Shown: positions 44,384 through 55,787, counted from the stretch's first letter. The stretch is DNA of 64,000 nucleotides from Vesta saturnalis (GCA_036346205.1 JARFJB010002472.1:504501-568500), one strand, 5' to 3'. Notes: generated by a model not told the origin, from the letters alone. Translations and numbers: made by a program.

Positions 44384-45185
44384 TGACACGTTACTTTGTA
44401 TATAAACCTAAATCTAAATTCATTGTTAATGGTGATTTTAAAATAGGTGGAGTTTTATGGAATTTCAAACATATTTTATTACTTTAACTTAAAAAAAACT
44501 GAATCGACTAGACAACCTTATTAAAAACATTAAATAAGATTAACATTAAAAAGCTGGGAGGAATAAAAGAGTGCTTCAATTTATTTTCATGAAAATATTC
44601 CAGCTTGATAATCAATGGATGGATAAATTGGGATTTTAAAAATTCAAACATTCGCTTAAGAGACTTGTTTTACAACCAAATTTTCCTGATTTTGCAGAAA
44701 TGCATAAAATTAAAAAAAAAATCATATGCGGCTTAGTTCTAAAACAAAAGATAATTCCATCAGCAAAAAATACACTCATCAAGAAGTGTTACTAAAAATG
44801 TGTGGCAAAATATGATCCAAATTAAGATCAAAAACAAGAATAATGATAGTAAGATTTTGGGAGAACTAAATGAGGTGACCAAGGATCGATATAATATTGT
44901 TTCATCCTTTAACAGTTATTAGGTCTGGGTCCATTGAAAATAATAGATAATGTAGCTTATCCGCAGACACAAATTTTGATTTAAGTGTACTTAAAATAAA
45001 TACCAACTATTTATTTTTGCCACTATTTTATAAAAACTTCACTCCTCAATCGTAAATTTAGAAATAGACAATCTTGTGGATGTGACAATATACCTAACTT
45101 TATTGAAGGAATACTTTATTAAGTATAATGAAACCCTTAACTTATTTCATTAATCTTTCAAGAGTGTATGTTTTTCAAACAAAAA
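44384..45185. other. AT-rich sequence upstream of a LINE relic
   Basis: It may include degraded 5' LINE sequence (44790-44900 is lysine-rich when read on the plus strand), but nothing definite. Confidence 0.35.
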
Positions 45186-45189
45186 TAAA

Positions 45190-46000
45190 CATATATTTAA
45201 AGCGGATGATTAAAGATTTTACACCTATCGGTCTCTCTTCAGTTTGCTCGAAAAAATTTTAGTATTGCTTTTGTCTAGACTGGAATCTGTTTTGATGAAG
45301 TACAACATTATAAATGAAATCCAGTTTGGATTTATTGCTACTAAATTAACAGCTGATGCATTTCACTACTTTTGTGATATCCTTTTGGAAAGGAGAAACT
45401 ATCCAACTGGGATTTTTTGTGACCTATCAAAGGCCTTTGATTGCATAAACCACAGAAGACTACTAAATAAACTATAAAACTACAGAATTAGAGGATGGGT
45501 CGAACTTTTCTTAACAAGCCGGGAACAACTTCATGAAAACTTTAACAATGACCAGCCGTTTTTTGACAACTGTGCCGAAGGGGCTCCAGGAATCCATATT
45601 GGGACCTGCACAAGAATTAGATTATGTTCTGGTGATGCAGCTATAATACACATAATAAAGATAAAACCACCTATTTAGGATTCCGTCATCCCCAAAGAAG
45701 GTCTAACCTAAACATTAATATTAATGTAAACAACATGATTTTAAAAATTTCTGATGTATGACATTTTTGGGTTCACTCTAAATTAGAAAATCCATTGTCA
45801 ATATCTATGTAAAAAAAACTCTCATCCGTATATTATATAATGAAGAATCTAAAAACTGTTATTAACCGGCACCAATTTTCAATGGTGCGCCATGCTCACA
45901 TATAGTCTAGATTGAGATATACTTGTCTTTGGGGAGATTCCACCAAAGAAAATCAAGTATTTCGAAATCAAAGAGATATGTTAGATAGAAAAAATGTATG
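45190..46000 (+). pseudogene. LINE reverse transcriptase fragment (jockey-like)
   Basis: LLEKILVLLLSRLESVL, NEIQFGFIATKLTADA (RT motif with Q-xGF) and GIFCDLSKAFDCINHRRL (45409-45462; motif A with the catalytic Asp in F-D) are diagnostic of non-LTR reverse transcriptases. After a stop at 45475, IRGWVELFLTSREQ and EGAPG (corresponding to GVPQGS) follow. The YADD box is missing. Further fragments to about 46000 are heavily mutated. It would copy LINE RNA if whole; here it is a 5'-truncated dead relic. Confidence 0.85.
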
Positions 46001-46550
46001 ACATCTTACAGAAGTATGCTTACAGATTTAAACATTTTGACAATTTAATTATACATTTATAGTCCGAATAAAAGAATTCAAGTTAAGCAACAAATTAATT
46101 AAATCTAAGTGGAGCGTTTTTGAAATAATATTACCATTATACATTTAGATGAATCAATTTTTTTGTGAATTAGTTTCGTAATTCGTTTTGTTTCTGTTCT
46201 TCTTGCTGCGTGTATACGATAATCATACTTAATGATACACTTACTTTACAAAAAATTAATTATAATTATGGAATAAATTAAGTTCTTAAGAATAATTAAA
46301 ACTAAGTGTAGCATTTTTGAAAATTAAATTAATATTTGAAATTCTATAGCTAGATGGATTCATTCTTTTTAATTCATTTTCCATGTGTTTTGTTCACCTT
46401 TTTTCTTGCAGCGTGTATCTGATTATCATAGTTTTCTACACTTATAGTAAAAAAATTAATTTTGATTCTCTTAAAAGTAATTCATTAGCCTAGATTTCTA
46501 AAATATTGACAGATGGGCTATTTACATCATATTTTAGGTTTGTTGTCATA
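46001..46550. other. AT-rich spacer with a weak internal duplication
   Basis: Two stretches (about 46150-46290 and 46360-46480) share TTTTGTTC, TCTTGCTGCGTGTAT-TGAT-ATCATA and ACAAAAAATTAATTWTRATT, pointing to a ~200-bp tandem duplication. Confidence 0.5.
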
Positions 46551-46554
46551 TATA

Positions 46555-46556
<2 letters not shown>

Positions 46557-46653
<97 letters not shown>

Positions 46654-46958
46654 GGTGGGTGGGGTGTGTGGGTGTGTGGGTGTGTGGGTGTGTGGGTGTG
46701 TGGGTGTGTGCGTGTGCGTGTGCGTGTGCGTGTGCGTGTGCGTGTGCGTGTGCGTGTGCGTGTGCGTGTGCGTGTGCGTGTGCGTGTGCGTGTGCGTGTG
46801 CGTGTGCGTGTGCGTGTGCGTGTGCGTGTGCGTGTGCGTGTGCGTGTGCGTGTGCGTGTGCGTGTGCGTGTGCGTGTGCGTGTGCGTGTGCGTGTGCGTG
46901 GGTGTGGGTGGGTGGGTGCGTGCGTGCGTGCGCCCGCGCGCGCGCGTGCGTGTGTGTG
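46557..46958. repeat. Compound GT-rich microsatellite, about 400 bp
   Basis: Successive blocks of (TG)n, (TGCG)n, (GGGTGT)n, a long (GTGTGC)n tract of about 33 units (46700-46898) and a final (GTGG/TGCG/CGCG) block. Because the six-base unit has no stop in any frame, six long overlapping frames on both strands (about 150-160 codons) arise here; none is a gene. CG steps (CGCGCG) and alternating purine/pyrimidine make it a strong Z-DNA candidate. Confidence 0.97.
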
Positions 46959-48024
46959 TACAAATAGTATTGCACCAAATGGGATTATGTAGAAACGGTT
47001 TGACATTTAGATATGATATTTGGTGGTGTTCAAACATACATAAATAACCATATTTTGATATGCGTTTCGTTTATTTTGTGCTACTGGTGTTTGTCAGAGG
47101 CAACCATCTTGAATTTTTTTAAATTGCAACCTAGGTTGAGTTTGGTGTCATTTGACAGGTAATTGATTTAGAAATTCACTACGGTATATCATAGGCTTAT
47201 TCATTCTAAAATAACGAATAAAATTAGAAAGCCAAATTAACTTTGTAGAGGGAACATTTTCTAGACAAAGGGCTTTAAATAAATACAACTTATACAAAAA
47301 TTTAATTCAAACGTAGCATTTCTGTGTTCTCTACTAATTGTTACCAATTTTAGCAATTTCTAATACCCTTTATCGCTTTTCTAATTCGTTATTTCTTAAA
47401 TCATAGTTTTCCAGTGAAATGGATTGGACGTAGGGGTCCGATTGAATGGCCTCCTAGGTCTCCAGATATTGCTCCCTTGGACTTTTTCTTCAGGGGATAT
47501 TTGAAAAGTGTTGTGTATCGTAATAGGCATATAACATTAGAGGAATTAGAAGCTAGAATTAGAATTGCGATCACAAACATTCCTCCGGAATATCTGCAGA
47601 ATGCATTGGGTGCTTTTGTTAATAGACTTAGATATTGTCAAGAAGTGAATGGACAACAATTTGAGCAGTTATTGTGATTTTTATCAATTAAGTAACTCAA
47701 TTTTCTTGTTCAATACTTTTGTTTTATTCACTTGAACTATTTGTTTAATATTTGTATTTTCATCGTTATTTTAGAATAAACAAGCTTATGCTACACCGTG
47801 CTATATTTCTAAATGAATTTCCTGCCAAATGACACCAAACTCAACCTAGGTTGCTATTTAAAAAATTCAAGATGGCTGCCTCTGGCAAACACCAGTCGCA
47901 CAAAACAAATGAAACTCATATCAAAATATGGGAATTTATGTACTATTTAACTCCACCAAAGGTCAAATCTAAATGTCAAACCGTTTCTACATAATCCCAT
48001 TTGGTGCGATACTATTTGCACACC

Positions 48025-48027
<3 letters not shown>
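46959..48027 (+). mobile_element. Miniature DUF4817 element with ~210-bp TIRs
   Basis: CAAATAGTATTGCACCAAAT, GGGATTATGTAGAAACGG and GTTGAGTTTGGTGTCATTTG (46961-47158) recur inverted at 47828-48020. The right terminus is ACACCCTGT + TA (48019-48029). On the left the expected ACAGGGTGTG is merged with the GT microsatellite. The interior keeps only a transposase C-terminus, so it is an internally deleted, non-autonomous copy. Confidence 0.9.
47408..47677 (+). pseudogene. DUF4817 transposase, C-terminal ~90 codons, undamaged
   Basis: FPVKWIGRRGPIEWPPRSPD (third catalytic Asp) is followed by IAPLDFFFRGYLKSVVYRN, an IRIAITNIPPEYLQN helix and the family ending NGQQFEQLL with TGA at 47675-47677. Unlike the other copies, there is no stop or shift in these codons. 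The first two catalytic Asp and the DNA-binding half are deleted. Confidence 0.88.

Positions 48028-48079
<52 letters not shown>
48028..48079. repeat. (TA)n microsatellite
   Basis: About 26 TA units starting exactly at the TA target of the DUF4817 element. Confidence 0.96.
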
Positions 48080-48082
<3 letters not shown>

Positions 48083-48428
48083 GCTCCCGAGACTGTTTAA
48101 GTACTTTAATTTATATCAAGAAAAATTTCCAATAACTGATTGGCCAATAATGATATAAAACGGAAATCCAATAAAAAGGTTTAATCAGAGAAGTATGCAT
48201 TACTGCTATGGGTAAATGTTTATGTGAATGTGTAAGAGTAAAGCTTCACGATATCTATTCATGATCAAACATACATATCTTTTCGGGTTAGAATCGTTTA
48301 TTTGAAGGTATACCTTCAACTGTTTATAAACGGATAGACACCAATTTTAACTAATAACTTACAGCTGTTGCCATACGAGCGTGTGTCAGCGTCTGTTGCA
48401 CCTTAAAGCTGTCCATCATTTATTTTTA
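48080..48428. other. Unassigned spacer
   Basis: No supported feature. Confidence 0.45.
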
Positions 48429-48429
48429 C

Positions 48430-48699
48430 ATAATGATAAGACCTTCTAGTTAAGTAGCGAGCTAATGGGCCTGCCGTAATCCGACCTGTTTAACATTAGG
48501 GAGGTAATGGGTTCGATTCCCATTACCGTCTACCCTGTATGAGGTTTTTTTGAGAAGTTTTCCTCATGCATGTATAGCGTGCTGGTCAGTAACCAGGTGG
48601 GGTATACGCACATCATGCGTGGCTATTTAGGCGAATGCTTCCCTCTCAAGACCATATCTACGTTCATTACGATCCTATCCAGACCCCCATTCATACAGA

Positions 48700-48774
<75 letters not shown>

Positions 48775-48876
48775 TGTGAAACAAAAAATGTGGCTGAAGT
48801 AGCTTGGAAGGTTCAAGCAGCTCGCTCTCCCCTTCGGGGAAGGAATGAAACATGTCGCATTTTCCTTTCCTTTTTA
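48430..48876 (+). repeat. tRNA-derived SINE with internal (TA)n
   Basis: An A-box-like TAGCGAGCTAATGG (48455-48468) and a perfect B box GGTTCGATTCC (48510-48520) form an RNA polymerase III promoter in a tRNA-like head. The body (48540-48700) holds GAAGTTTTCCTCATGC and CCTCTCAAGACCATATC. A (TA)n tract splits it from the tail (48780-48876: TAGCTTGGAAGG-TCAA, GGAATGAAACATG). The 10262-10480 repeat is a second, truncated copy of body and tail. Confidence 0.75.
48706..48768. repeat. (TA)n microsatellite inside the SINE
   Basis: About 31 TA units. Copy 10262-10480 has ATATGTATTTAATGT at the same place, so the tract grew after dispersal or was present shorter. Confidence 0.96.
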
Positions 48877-49018
48877 GTTGTAATGTATTACCTGCTCATT
48901 GTGCTTTAATGCTAATTTAATATTCATGTTTCTATGGTGTAACTAGTCTAAATTAGGTTTTTGTCAAAAAGTGCAACATCAAAGAAAAATGAATACCGTT
49001 TGCCAGCGAGTGATAAAA

Positions 49019-49142
49019 CACACTCACTCACTCACACACTCACACACTCACACACTCACACACTCACACACTCACACACTCACACACTCACACACTCACA
49101 CACTCACACACTCACACACTCACACACTCACTCACTCACACG
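49019..49142. repeat. (CACACT)n microsatellite
   Basis: About 20 units of ACACTC. The Thr/His/Ser/Leu-rich frames are artefacts. Confidence 0.97.
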
Positions 49143-49143
49143 C

Positions 49144-49417
49144 TCACACAGTAATTTTTGTACTATTGCACGGGAAATTAGTTTCAGCTAAACTACACAC
49201 TGCAATTTCTTGGAGTTCACGGTTTTCGTTTAAGGTACGACCAGGATGCTCACCATCATTACCATCAATGCTACTGCATTTTATACAATTATTTAAATAT
49301 CCACATCTTTCACATTTACAAACACTATGCATAAAAGTACTTTCTGATGGATTTCGTCTGTTTTCAAAGGAAAAAGCAAACCTACCCATTATTTCTTGTG
49401 CAGTGCTTCCTGAATAA
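49144..49417 (-). CDS. Unrecognised open segment with Cys pairs
   Basis: About 90 open codons on the minus strand, with CKCERCGYLNNCIKC in the middle and EIMGRFAFSFENRR at the start. The spacing of five cysteines hints at a small zinc-binding module, but I do not recognise a family. No ATG-to-stop gene structure or convincing splice sites were found. It may be a fragment of an unknown transposon or an exon, or chance. Confidence 0.25.
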
Positions 49418-49439
49418 TACTACTTAATGATCTGTATTT

Positions 49440-50370
49440 TTTCTTCAGGGAATACATGGGTATTGTCGGATTTGCAAAAACACTAATTTTTAATTCTCGT
49501 TGACAGTAGCAATTAAATGTGTCATTGATACTAGACTACTCCAAAGGCGCATGTATGGCATCAGCGCTTATAGTTTGTTGTGTATTATATCTCAGCTACG
49601 GCGAACTTTCTTAGACTATTTTGAGTAATAAATCCCAATACAGAAATGCCGTACATGGCTTCAGAGTACATCAGGAGCAACACAAAGAATATGTACATCT
49701 GGGAACACAGAATCACTCAGATATCATGTAATCATGTGTAACTAAGTAAAACGCAAACAAATCGGTATGTCAAATTGACCATATTAATTATTAAAATACA
49801 GAGTTGTACCTAAGAGTAATTCATTTTATTATTTACAAAATAAGAAAATAAAATAAATAATAATAATAAATACATATCAGCATACCCAGTCTTACTGAAT
49901 TCCATTGTGCACTTTAACGAAACGCTTGCCTAACAAAGAAACAAAAACAAGAACACATAAACGATAAACACAATGAGAAACTAAGTACGGTACTGATGAC
50001 ACTGAAAATTTGACAATTCGCGTGACATCATAATTGTCAAAACTGTTGAAATTTGCAGTGTTGACAAACGTCCTAATTTACAAAAAATCCATTTTTATAA
50101 ATGTTTAAAAAGTTAATTACTGGAGTGCAGTGAGAATTACATGGAATACGACTTTTCAATAGTTTAAAATGCTAAACGCAGTTGCCAAAAGAAATAGAAT
50201 TGAAATAAAATATGTACATTTGTGACCCAAAATTTCAAACTTTGATGACCTTGCGTGGCTCCATGAAGTGGTTTAGAGCATATTGGTATTAGGATTTTAT
50301 ACTCAAAATAGTCCAACGGAGAGCGCCACGTGCAGTTTTTCCACTATTTTCTGGACACCGTGTATATTAA
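49440..50370. other. Possible decayed inverted-repeat element
   Basis: AGACTATTTTGAGTAATAAA (49613-49632) and its approximate complement at 50295-50325 (TTTTATACTCAAAATAGTCCA) face each other, and ACACCGTGTATA at 50354 resembles the ACACCCTGTATA terminus of the DUF4817/MITE group. Arms are short and the left terminus is unclear. Confidence 0.35.
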
Positions 50371-50777
50371 ACATAGTTTAGGTCTGCTTCTTAAATTACA
50401 AGATGTATAATTTACCTTCATGTTAATTAGGAAACTAGGGAAAAAATAAATATTCAATCGGGTAAAAGTGTAAAAGAAAATCAAGAACAAGTAAGTTAGA
50501 TTAAATGTCCAAAATTAGCAATTAACCTCTAAACATTTGTTTACACGTTTCAGGACATTACGCGTTGCATTGCGAATTACGATAGCTCTAAAGAGTGTTC
50601 TCCAGGATTCTTTTACCAATTTCTATGTTGTGCAATTGAATTAGTATAAACTTTATTTTTAATGTAACTCAAAATCAAACATTCCAACGGTTCCAGCAAA
50701 TGAATCGGCCAATGAAAGGAATCGTTATTATCCATACTTCTAACTATTTCTATTAATTTTTACCAATACCTGTTGTA

Positions 50778-52730
50778 CCGGGTGAGCAAATAAAAACGGC
50801 CGTCGGCCATATCTTCAGATCTGATTATAGTATAGCTTTGGAAAAAAAATTCATAACAAAAGTGGCCTCGAGAAACACCTGGAAATTATTTATAGAACCA
50901 CCGCTAGAGGGCGTAATTGAATACCAAAATTTTACAAAATTTGCCGAATTAGAGGGCATTATAAATACGATAATCTGGTTCTACGGAAAATTCTGCGTAG
51001 TTCGGTTCTGCTTAATCGATCTTCGCAAACTTACGATTGTTGAAAAGAGTTCTTTTCCATCAATGTAGGTGTTATATACTCAACACAACTTAATATGTAA
51101 CGTGTACATTAGAGGGCGGTATTTATTTTTCTTTTAGAAGTCTAGTTCTCTTTGAAAAATATTAAATGGGAGTATGCAGTTTTTACAATGGATTATGAAA
51201 GTAGACCAAATTAGGATCAAAAGGGCGTAAACCGCATGTCCATACTTTTTTCTATCCAGAGATATCTTAACAAACGTCTAAACGGTGAACATATAACCGT
51301 CCCCGCTAGAGGGCGTTCTCTAAAACGTAATCTTTGTTATCTTTTCATTTGGCATGCCTTACAATTAAAAATACTCAAAAATAATTTTATTGTGAACGTA
51401 CAGAAAAATGCCTCTTATTATTTTCAGTTGACCGCAACACCAAAAGTAAACAAAAAATTGTAGGTATAGGTAAATTTCGCTATTCGAAACAATTCAGTTT
51501 CTGGCGGGTGGATAAGACGGAAGTTTCAATTTCTGCCGCTGAAATGCTTTGTATTGCATTTCGTATCCTTGCGATAATGTCAGCCCTTGTTGTTGGTCTG
51601 TTGGCAAAAACAAGTTCTTTTAATCGTCCCCACAAATAAAAATCTAAACACGTCAGATCTGGGGATCTGGCTCGCCAGTGAAAAAAACTTCCACGTACTA
51701 TCCTTCTGTCAGGATATGTTTGATTTAAACAATTACCAACATCCCTAGAGTAATGTAAAAAAATCTAAATATATTAAGACTTTTCTTGAAAAATATGGTC
51801 CAATTATTTGTCTACCTAGAATGCCACACCACACTTACAGACCAACGACTGATTTGTAAGATTCATATTTTTCTAATCATAATTTCGAAAATGTTTTCGT
51901 ATTAATCATAGCCCACTTGATTTCAACTGGTAATTTATTTAATATATTAACTATTGTGTAACTGTAAGAGTGTTAAAATATAAATAAAAATGGTTATTCT
52001 TGACAATTTTCGTAATATGTGATACACATCATATTTTCAAAATTTGTTTGCTAATATATATTGTTTGATAAAAGTTATCGAAAGCAAGTTTTACCGATAC
52101 TTCAATTTTTATGTAGCGAAATTTAACCATCCTAATTGAGGTTTGACAAAAAATGTTCACCGTTTACACGTTTCTTAAGATATCTCGGGATGAAAAAAAG
52201 GTATCCACATGCAGTTTTCGCTATTTTGTTGCTAATTTGGTATACTTTCATAATCCATTGTTAAAACTGCATGCTTATATTTAATACTTTTCAAAGAGAA
52301 CTAGATTTCTAAAAAAAAAAAAATACCGCCCTCTAATCTGCACGTTACTTATTAAGTTGCTTGAGTATATGATACTTACATTGAAGGAAATGAGCTCTTT
52401 TCAACAATAGTAAGTTTACTAAAATCGATTAAGCAGAACCGGACTTACAGGCATTTGAGAACTAGGTTCCCACTCTGGCCCACCTCTTATTTGAAAAGAT
52501 AGACTAAAACTTGTTTAACAAAATGTACGTATTTATAATGCCTTATAATTAAACAAATTTTATAAAACTTTGGTATTCAATTACGCCCACTAGTGGTGGC
52601 CCTACAATTGTATAAATAATTTCCAGGTGTTTCTCGAGGCCACCTTTGTTATAAAATTTTCTTTTTAAAAAGCTGTACTATAATCCGACCTGAAGATATT
52701 ACTGACGGCCGTTCTTATTTGTTCACCTTG
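50778..52730 (-). mobile_element. Miniature DUF4817 element with ~520-bp TIRs
   Basis: TA flanks both sides (50776-50777, 52731-52732). CCGGGTGAGCAAATAAAAAC (50778) and inverted CAAGGTGAACAAATAAGAAC (ending 52730) begin arms that match to about 51300/52140, sharing CCTCGAGAAACACCTGGAAA, GGCGTAATTGAATACCAAA, AGAGGGCGGTATT and AAAAGAGTTCTTTT-like blocks. The GGGTG-GCAAATA start matches the 46959 element. The interior keeps a transposase C-terminus. Confidence 0.9.
51470..51770 (-). pseudogene. DUF4817 transposase, C-terminal remnant
   Basis: On the minus strand: DVGNCLNQTYPDRRIVRG, HWRARSPDLTCLDFYLWG (third catalytic Asp), RLKELVFANRPTTRADI and RIRNAMQSISAAEIE form one continuous open frame (about 51745-51520). 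The end (usually FEQLL) is lost. The N-terminal two thirds are deleted, and the remainder lies between the long arms. Confidence 0.85.
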
Positions 52731-52732
52731 TA

Positions 52733-53360
52733 CATTATTTTTTTACATTTCCTAATATGCATTTTCAACTATTCCATGAGGCATATTGTGCATAAAAGCT
52801 GATACCACTATTCAGAATGGCAAAGTAATCTTGGTCATTTAAATTGTCATCATACAAAAAGAATCCTAAAATTTTATTATCGTTTTCTTGCATCTTTTTT
52901 TTCGGAACAATGCACAAAATCTAATGATTACTGGTTTCAATGCATGCAATAATTTAAATTTGTTGTCCCATTTATACTATTGAAGAATTGCATACATTCT
53001 TTTAAATGGTACTCTTAAACGTTGCTCTGTTTGTCAAACACAAGCTATAGGATAAGCAAACAAAATAAGCGAACGAGCGTGACTTATGTATCATCGTCAC
53101 CCACAAATTACGTTAGCTACAACGCTTTTGCCCCAATTGAAGGCAGTTGTTTTATAATTGTTCTACAGTCGCCGCGGTGTAGGTTGTGGTCGGTCGGGAT
53201 ATGTTTCATGGAATGCACTACAGGTCTAGGCTTCTGTTTTTTCACAATCGCCATAAAAGGTTAATAAAATTTGAGGACACTAATACCTTAATGTCCTTGG
53301 CTCTAAAACCTTGTAAACTAATAAATGCAAAAAAAAAGTTTGTCTATCTTGTATTGTTAG
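52733..53360. other. Unassigned spacer
   Basis: Short open frames near 53022-53264 show no family resemblance. Confidence 0.45.
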
Positions 53361-53362
53361 TA

Positions 53363-54418
53363 TGCGGTTGTTCAATTGAAACCCATCTTTGGTCTATAGA
53401 AAATCTATTCCGAAATAAATTAACAAATAATTACCTCTACAATTAAGGCAGATATCCCACTACTTCACCAACCGATTTATACCTTGCTCGTAAAATTCTC
53501 TTGGCTGCTGTTTGAAGAATTCCTTGATGGCGGTTTGTATTTCAGCGTCGGATTCAAATCGTCTACCTCTCAATACCTTTTTCAGTGGGTCAAAAATATG
53601 CAAATCGCAAGGCGATAAATCTGTGCTATAGGATGAGTGTTCTAAAACTCCCCTTTTTATTTACAGATTTGATGAAGATTATTCAAAGTTTCGTTGCATA
53701 GATCAGATATAGATTCAGGTTGTGCCTTAAACTTGTTTGGTGGTGGTGACTTTGAATGTTTGTATTGCATCAATGACAACTTACTGGATGGTTCGAAATA
53801 ATGGCATCAAGTTTCTTCACAAGTAACTATTGATAAATGGAGGTTATTACCATTTTTACTCTACTCCGTAAGGTGTTGCTCAAACAAACTCATCCGCAAA
53901 CAGTTTTGATACTCAGACAAAGGACGAGGAACCCGTTGCGTACAAACCTTTCTGTACGATACTGTGGATGGATCCTACACTAATATCAATATTTTGTGAT
54001 GTCGCTCTGATTGAAATTCGTTGAATTGCTGTAATCAAACCGCCCACACGTGCTATATTGGTCTCTGTTGATGCAGTATACAATGCACCTGGATGCGGCG
54101 AATCCTTAGTTCAATCTAATTTTTCGGCACCATTCCTTTACAGTTGAATAGGCAAAAGATGCTTCTTCATAAACTGTCTGTAATCTAAAATGAATTTGTG
54201 TTGATTGCAACCCCTCAGCACTCAAAATTTGAATGACCGCACGTTGATCAAACTTGGACGGATATTTTATAACAAATGCCATTTCAAAGGCGCAATATTT
54301 AAAATAACTATGAAATATAAATGAAACAGACGGATTTGTATGATAGTTGCAAACACTACAGACGTTACAAAACGTAAGGCTAATTTTACCAAAAATGGGT
54401 TTCAATTAAGCAACCAAA
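53363..54418 (-). mobile_element. mariner element 2, complete ends
   Basis: TA at 53361-53362 and 54419-54420. The TIR GGTTGTTCAATTGAAACCCA at the left pairs with inverted GGTTGCTTAATTGAAACCCA at the right; together with TCTTTGG/TTTTTGG it spans about 30 bp with few mismatches. Length 1,056 bp. Confidence 0.93.
53394..54282 (-). pseudogene. mariner-type transposase, central part deleted
   Basis: An ATG at 54282: MAFVIKYPSKFDQRAVIQIL, SAEGLQSTQIHFRLQ, then STVKEWCRK, the N-terminal helix-turn-helix of FLJ37770/GVQW3-like mariners. The middle is scrambled. The C-terminal part (about 53640-53450) reads HSSYSTDLSPCDLHIFDPL (third catalytic Asp region), LKKVLRGRRFESDAEIQTA and QQPREFYEQGINRLVKQW, ending with TAG at 53394-53396. 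The first and second catalytic Asp were not found. At 889 bp it is shorter than the ~1,030 bp expected. Confidence 0.88.
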
Positions 54419-54420
54419 TA

Positions 54421-54912
54421 TAATAAGGTTATCTTTAATATTATTATAAAACCAATAATAAAGTGACCTTTTGTTAGTTTTGTATCAGATTGTGTTCTTG
54501 TATACAGGATATTCCGTTAGAATAAAAAAATATTTTTTGATGTTATGATATTTGATAACATTTTAAACACGCGGTAGTACTTTAGTCAAAAACTTCAGCA
54601 CATTACACTATAGGTAGTGTTTTAAATATTATGGAAAACAAATATTACCCATTTTGGTCTTGTTATGCTCAAATTACAGAATTTTCAAAATCATGTTTCA
54701 AACTCATAATTTTTTTATAAATATTTCTTCAAAAAAGACTAAATTTTCGTGCAGAAGACTTAAATGAAGGTTCGTCATTATTACGAGAATCCAAAAATGT
54801 AACAAAAAATAAAACCCTTCATTTAATATATTGTAGTGGCTTTTTGATTATTTCTAAAATGTGGCTAAATAATTTATATAATTTAAATATGAGTTCTTAT
54901 TATAATAATATT

Positions 54913-54918
<6 letters not shown>
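54421..54918. other. AT-rich spacer, nothing recognised
   Basis: No supported feature. Confidence 0.5.
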
Positions 54919-54920
<2 letters not shown>

Positions 54921-54953
<33 letters not shown>

Positions 54954-54957
54954 GTGT

Positions 54958-55011
<54 letters not shown>
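54921..55011. repeat. Compound (TA)n(TG)n microsatellite
   Basis: (TA)14 at 54921-54949 then (TG)n to 55011. Confidence 0.97.
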
Positions 55012-55014
<3 letters not shown>

Positions 55015-55200
55015 TGAATTTCATCTCTATTTAGGGTAGGGCTCCTGGCGCCGGCATATTTAACATCCTTTCTTCTCTCACCCCGCCCTATCCGACACTT
55101 TTGAACTAGTTCAGTGTGCTCACTATCTGTGAATGAGCAGAAATACCTTTCCTTCTTCCTTCTTCTTCCAGCTCCCCTTTTAAACACGTAACAAATTACA
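55015..55200 (-). other. GC-richer block of unknown origin
   Basis: Read on the minus strand it is open and Arg/Lys-rich (GRRRKKERYFCSFTDSEH, VQKCRIGRGERRKD, ARSPTLNRDEI) up to the microsatellite. Composition differs clearly from the AT-rich surroundings, as expected for a retroelement fragment, but no family was recognised. Confidence 0.35.
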
Positions 55201-55786
55201 AAAATACTATGTCGTATCATACCCTTTCTTTCACATTTTAAATAGCTTAGGCATTGTATCTAATACTATACATTCTACATATTAAAATTATCATACTCCA
55301 AGTGATCAATATCTGATATGTGTTCAAAATGCTACAATTCATTGAATAAAATGCGAAATTTCATAAATACGTTACACGAAACAAATCGTACCCATTAATA
55401 TTAATCATGTTGAACTTTCTCACATGCTACTGGTATAGCTCAATGCTTTTATGAAAATAACAAACATGTGCAAACCCCACAACGCCTGTTTTGTCACATC
55501 AAAATCATAATTTTGCACTCGTAACTATTTTTTCATTGAAAACGAACTGTATACTTACACAAATTTATCTAACTTGCCTACTATAGAAAAATTCAAACTC
55601 AATAATATGCCTAACTTTTAATCATCCCAATATGGAAGGTACTAGTAGCTTCCGATAGGTTAATATACTTTACATCGGTTCAGAATCTCGGAAAACCTAT
55701 TTGACCACAATTTCAGATATGTATCTTAAATCGTTCTTCATACATTTACTGTGACAATCCGTAGTCAAAATTTTAAGATGGTTTAT
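55201..55786. other. AT-rich spacer, nothing recognised
   Basis: No supported feature. Confidence 0.5.
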
Positions 55787-55787
55787 A

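Noticed and set aside
46490..47047. Six overlapping reading frames of 150-160 codons on both strands
   Set aside because: They translate a six-base GT-rich microsatellite, which has no stop in any frame; no protein features.
48961..49191. Thr/His/Ser/Leu repeat proteins and a CRISPR-like regular array
   Set aside because: Simple (CACACT)n microsatellite without spacers.
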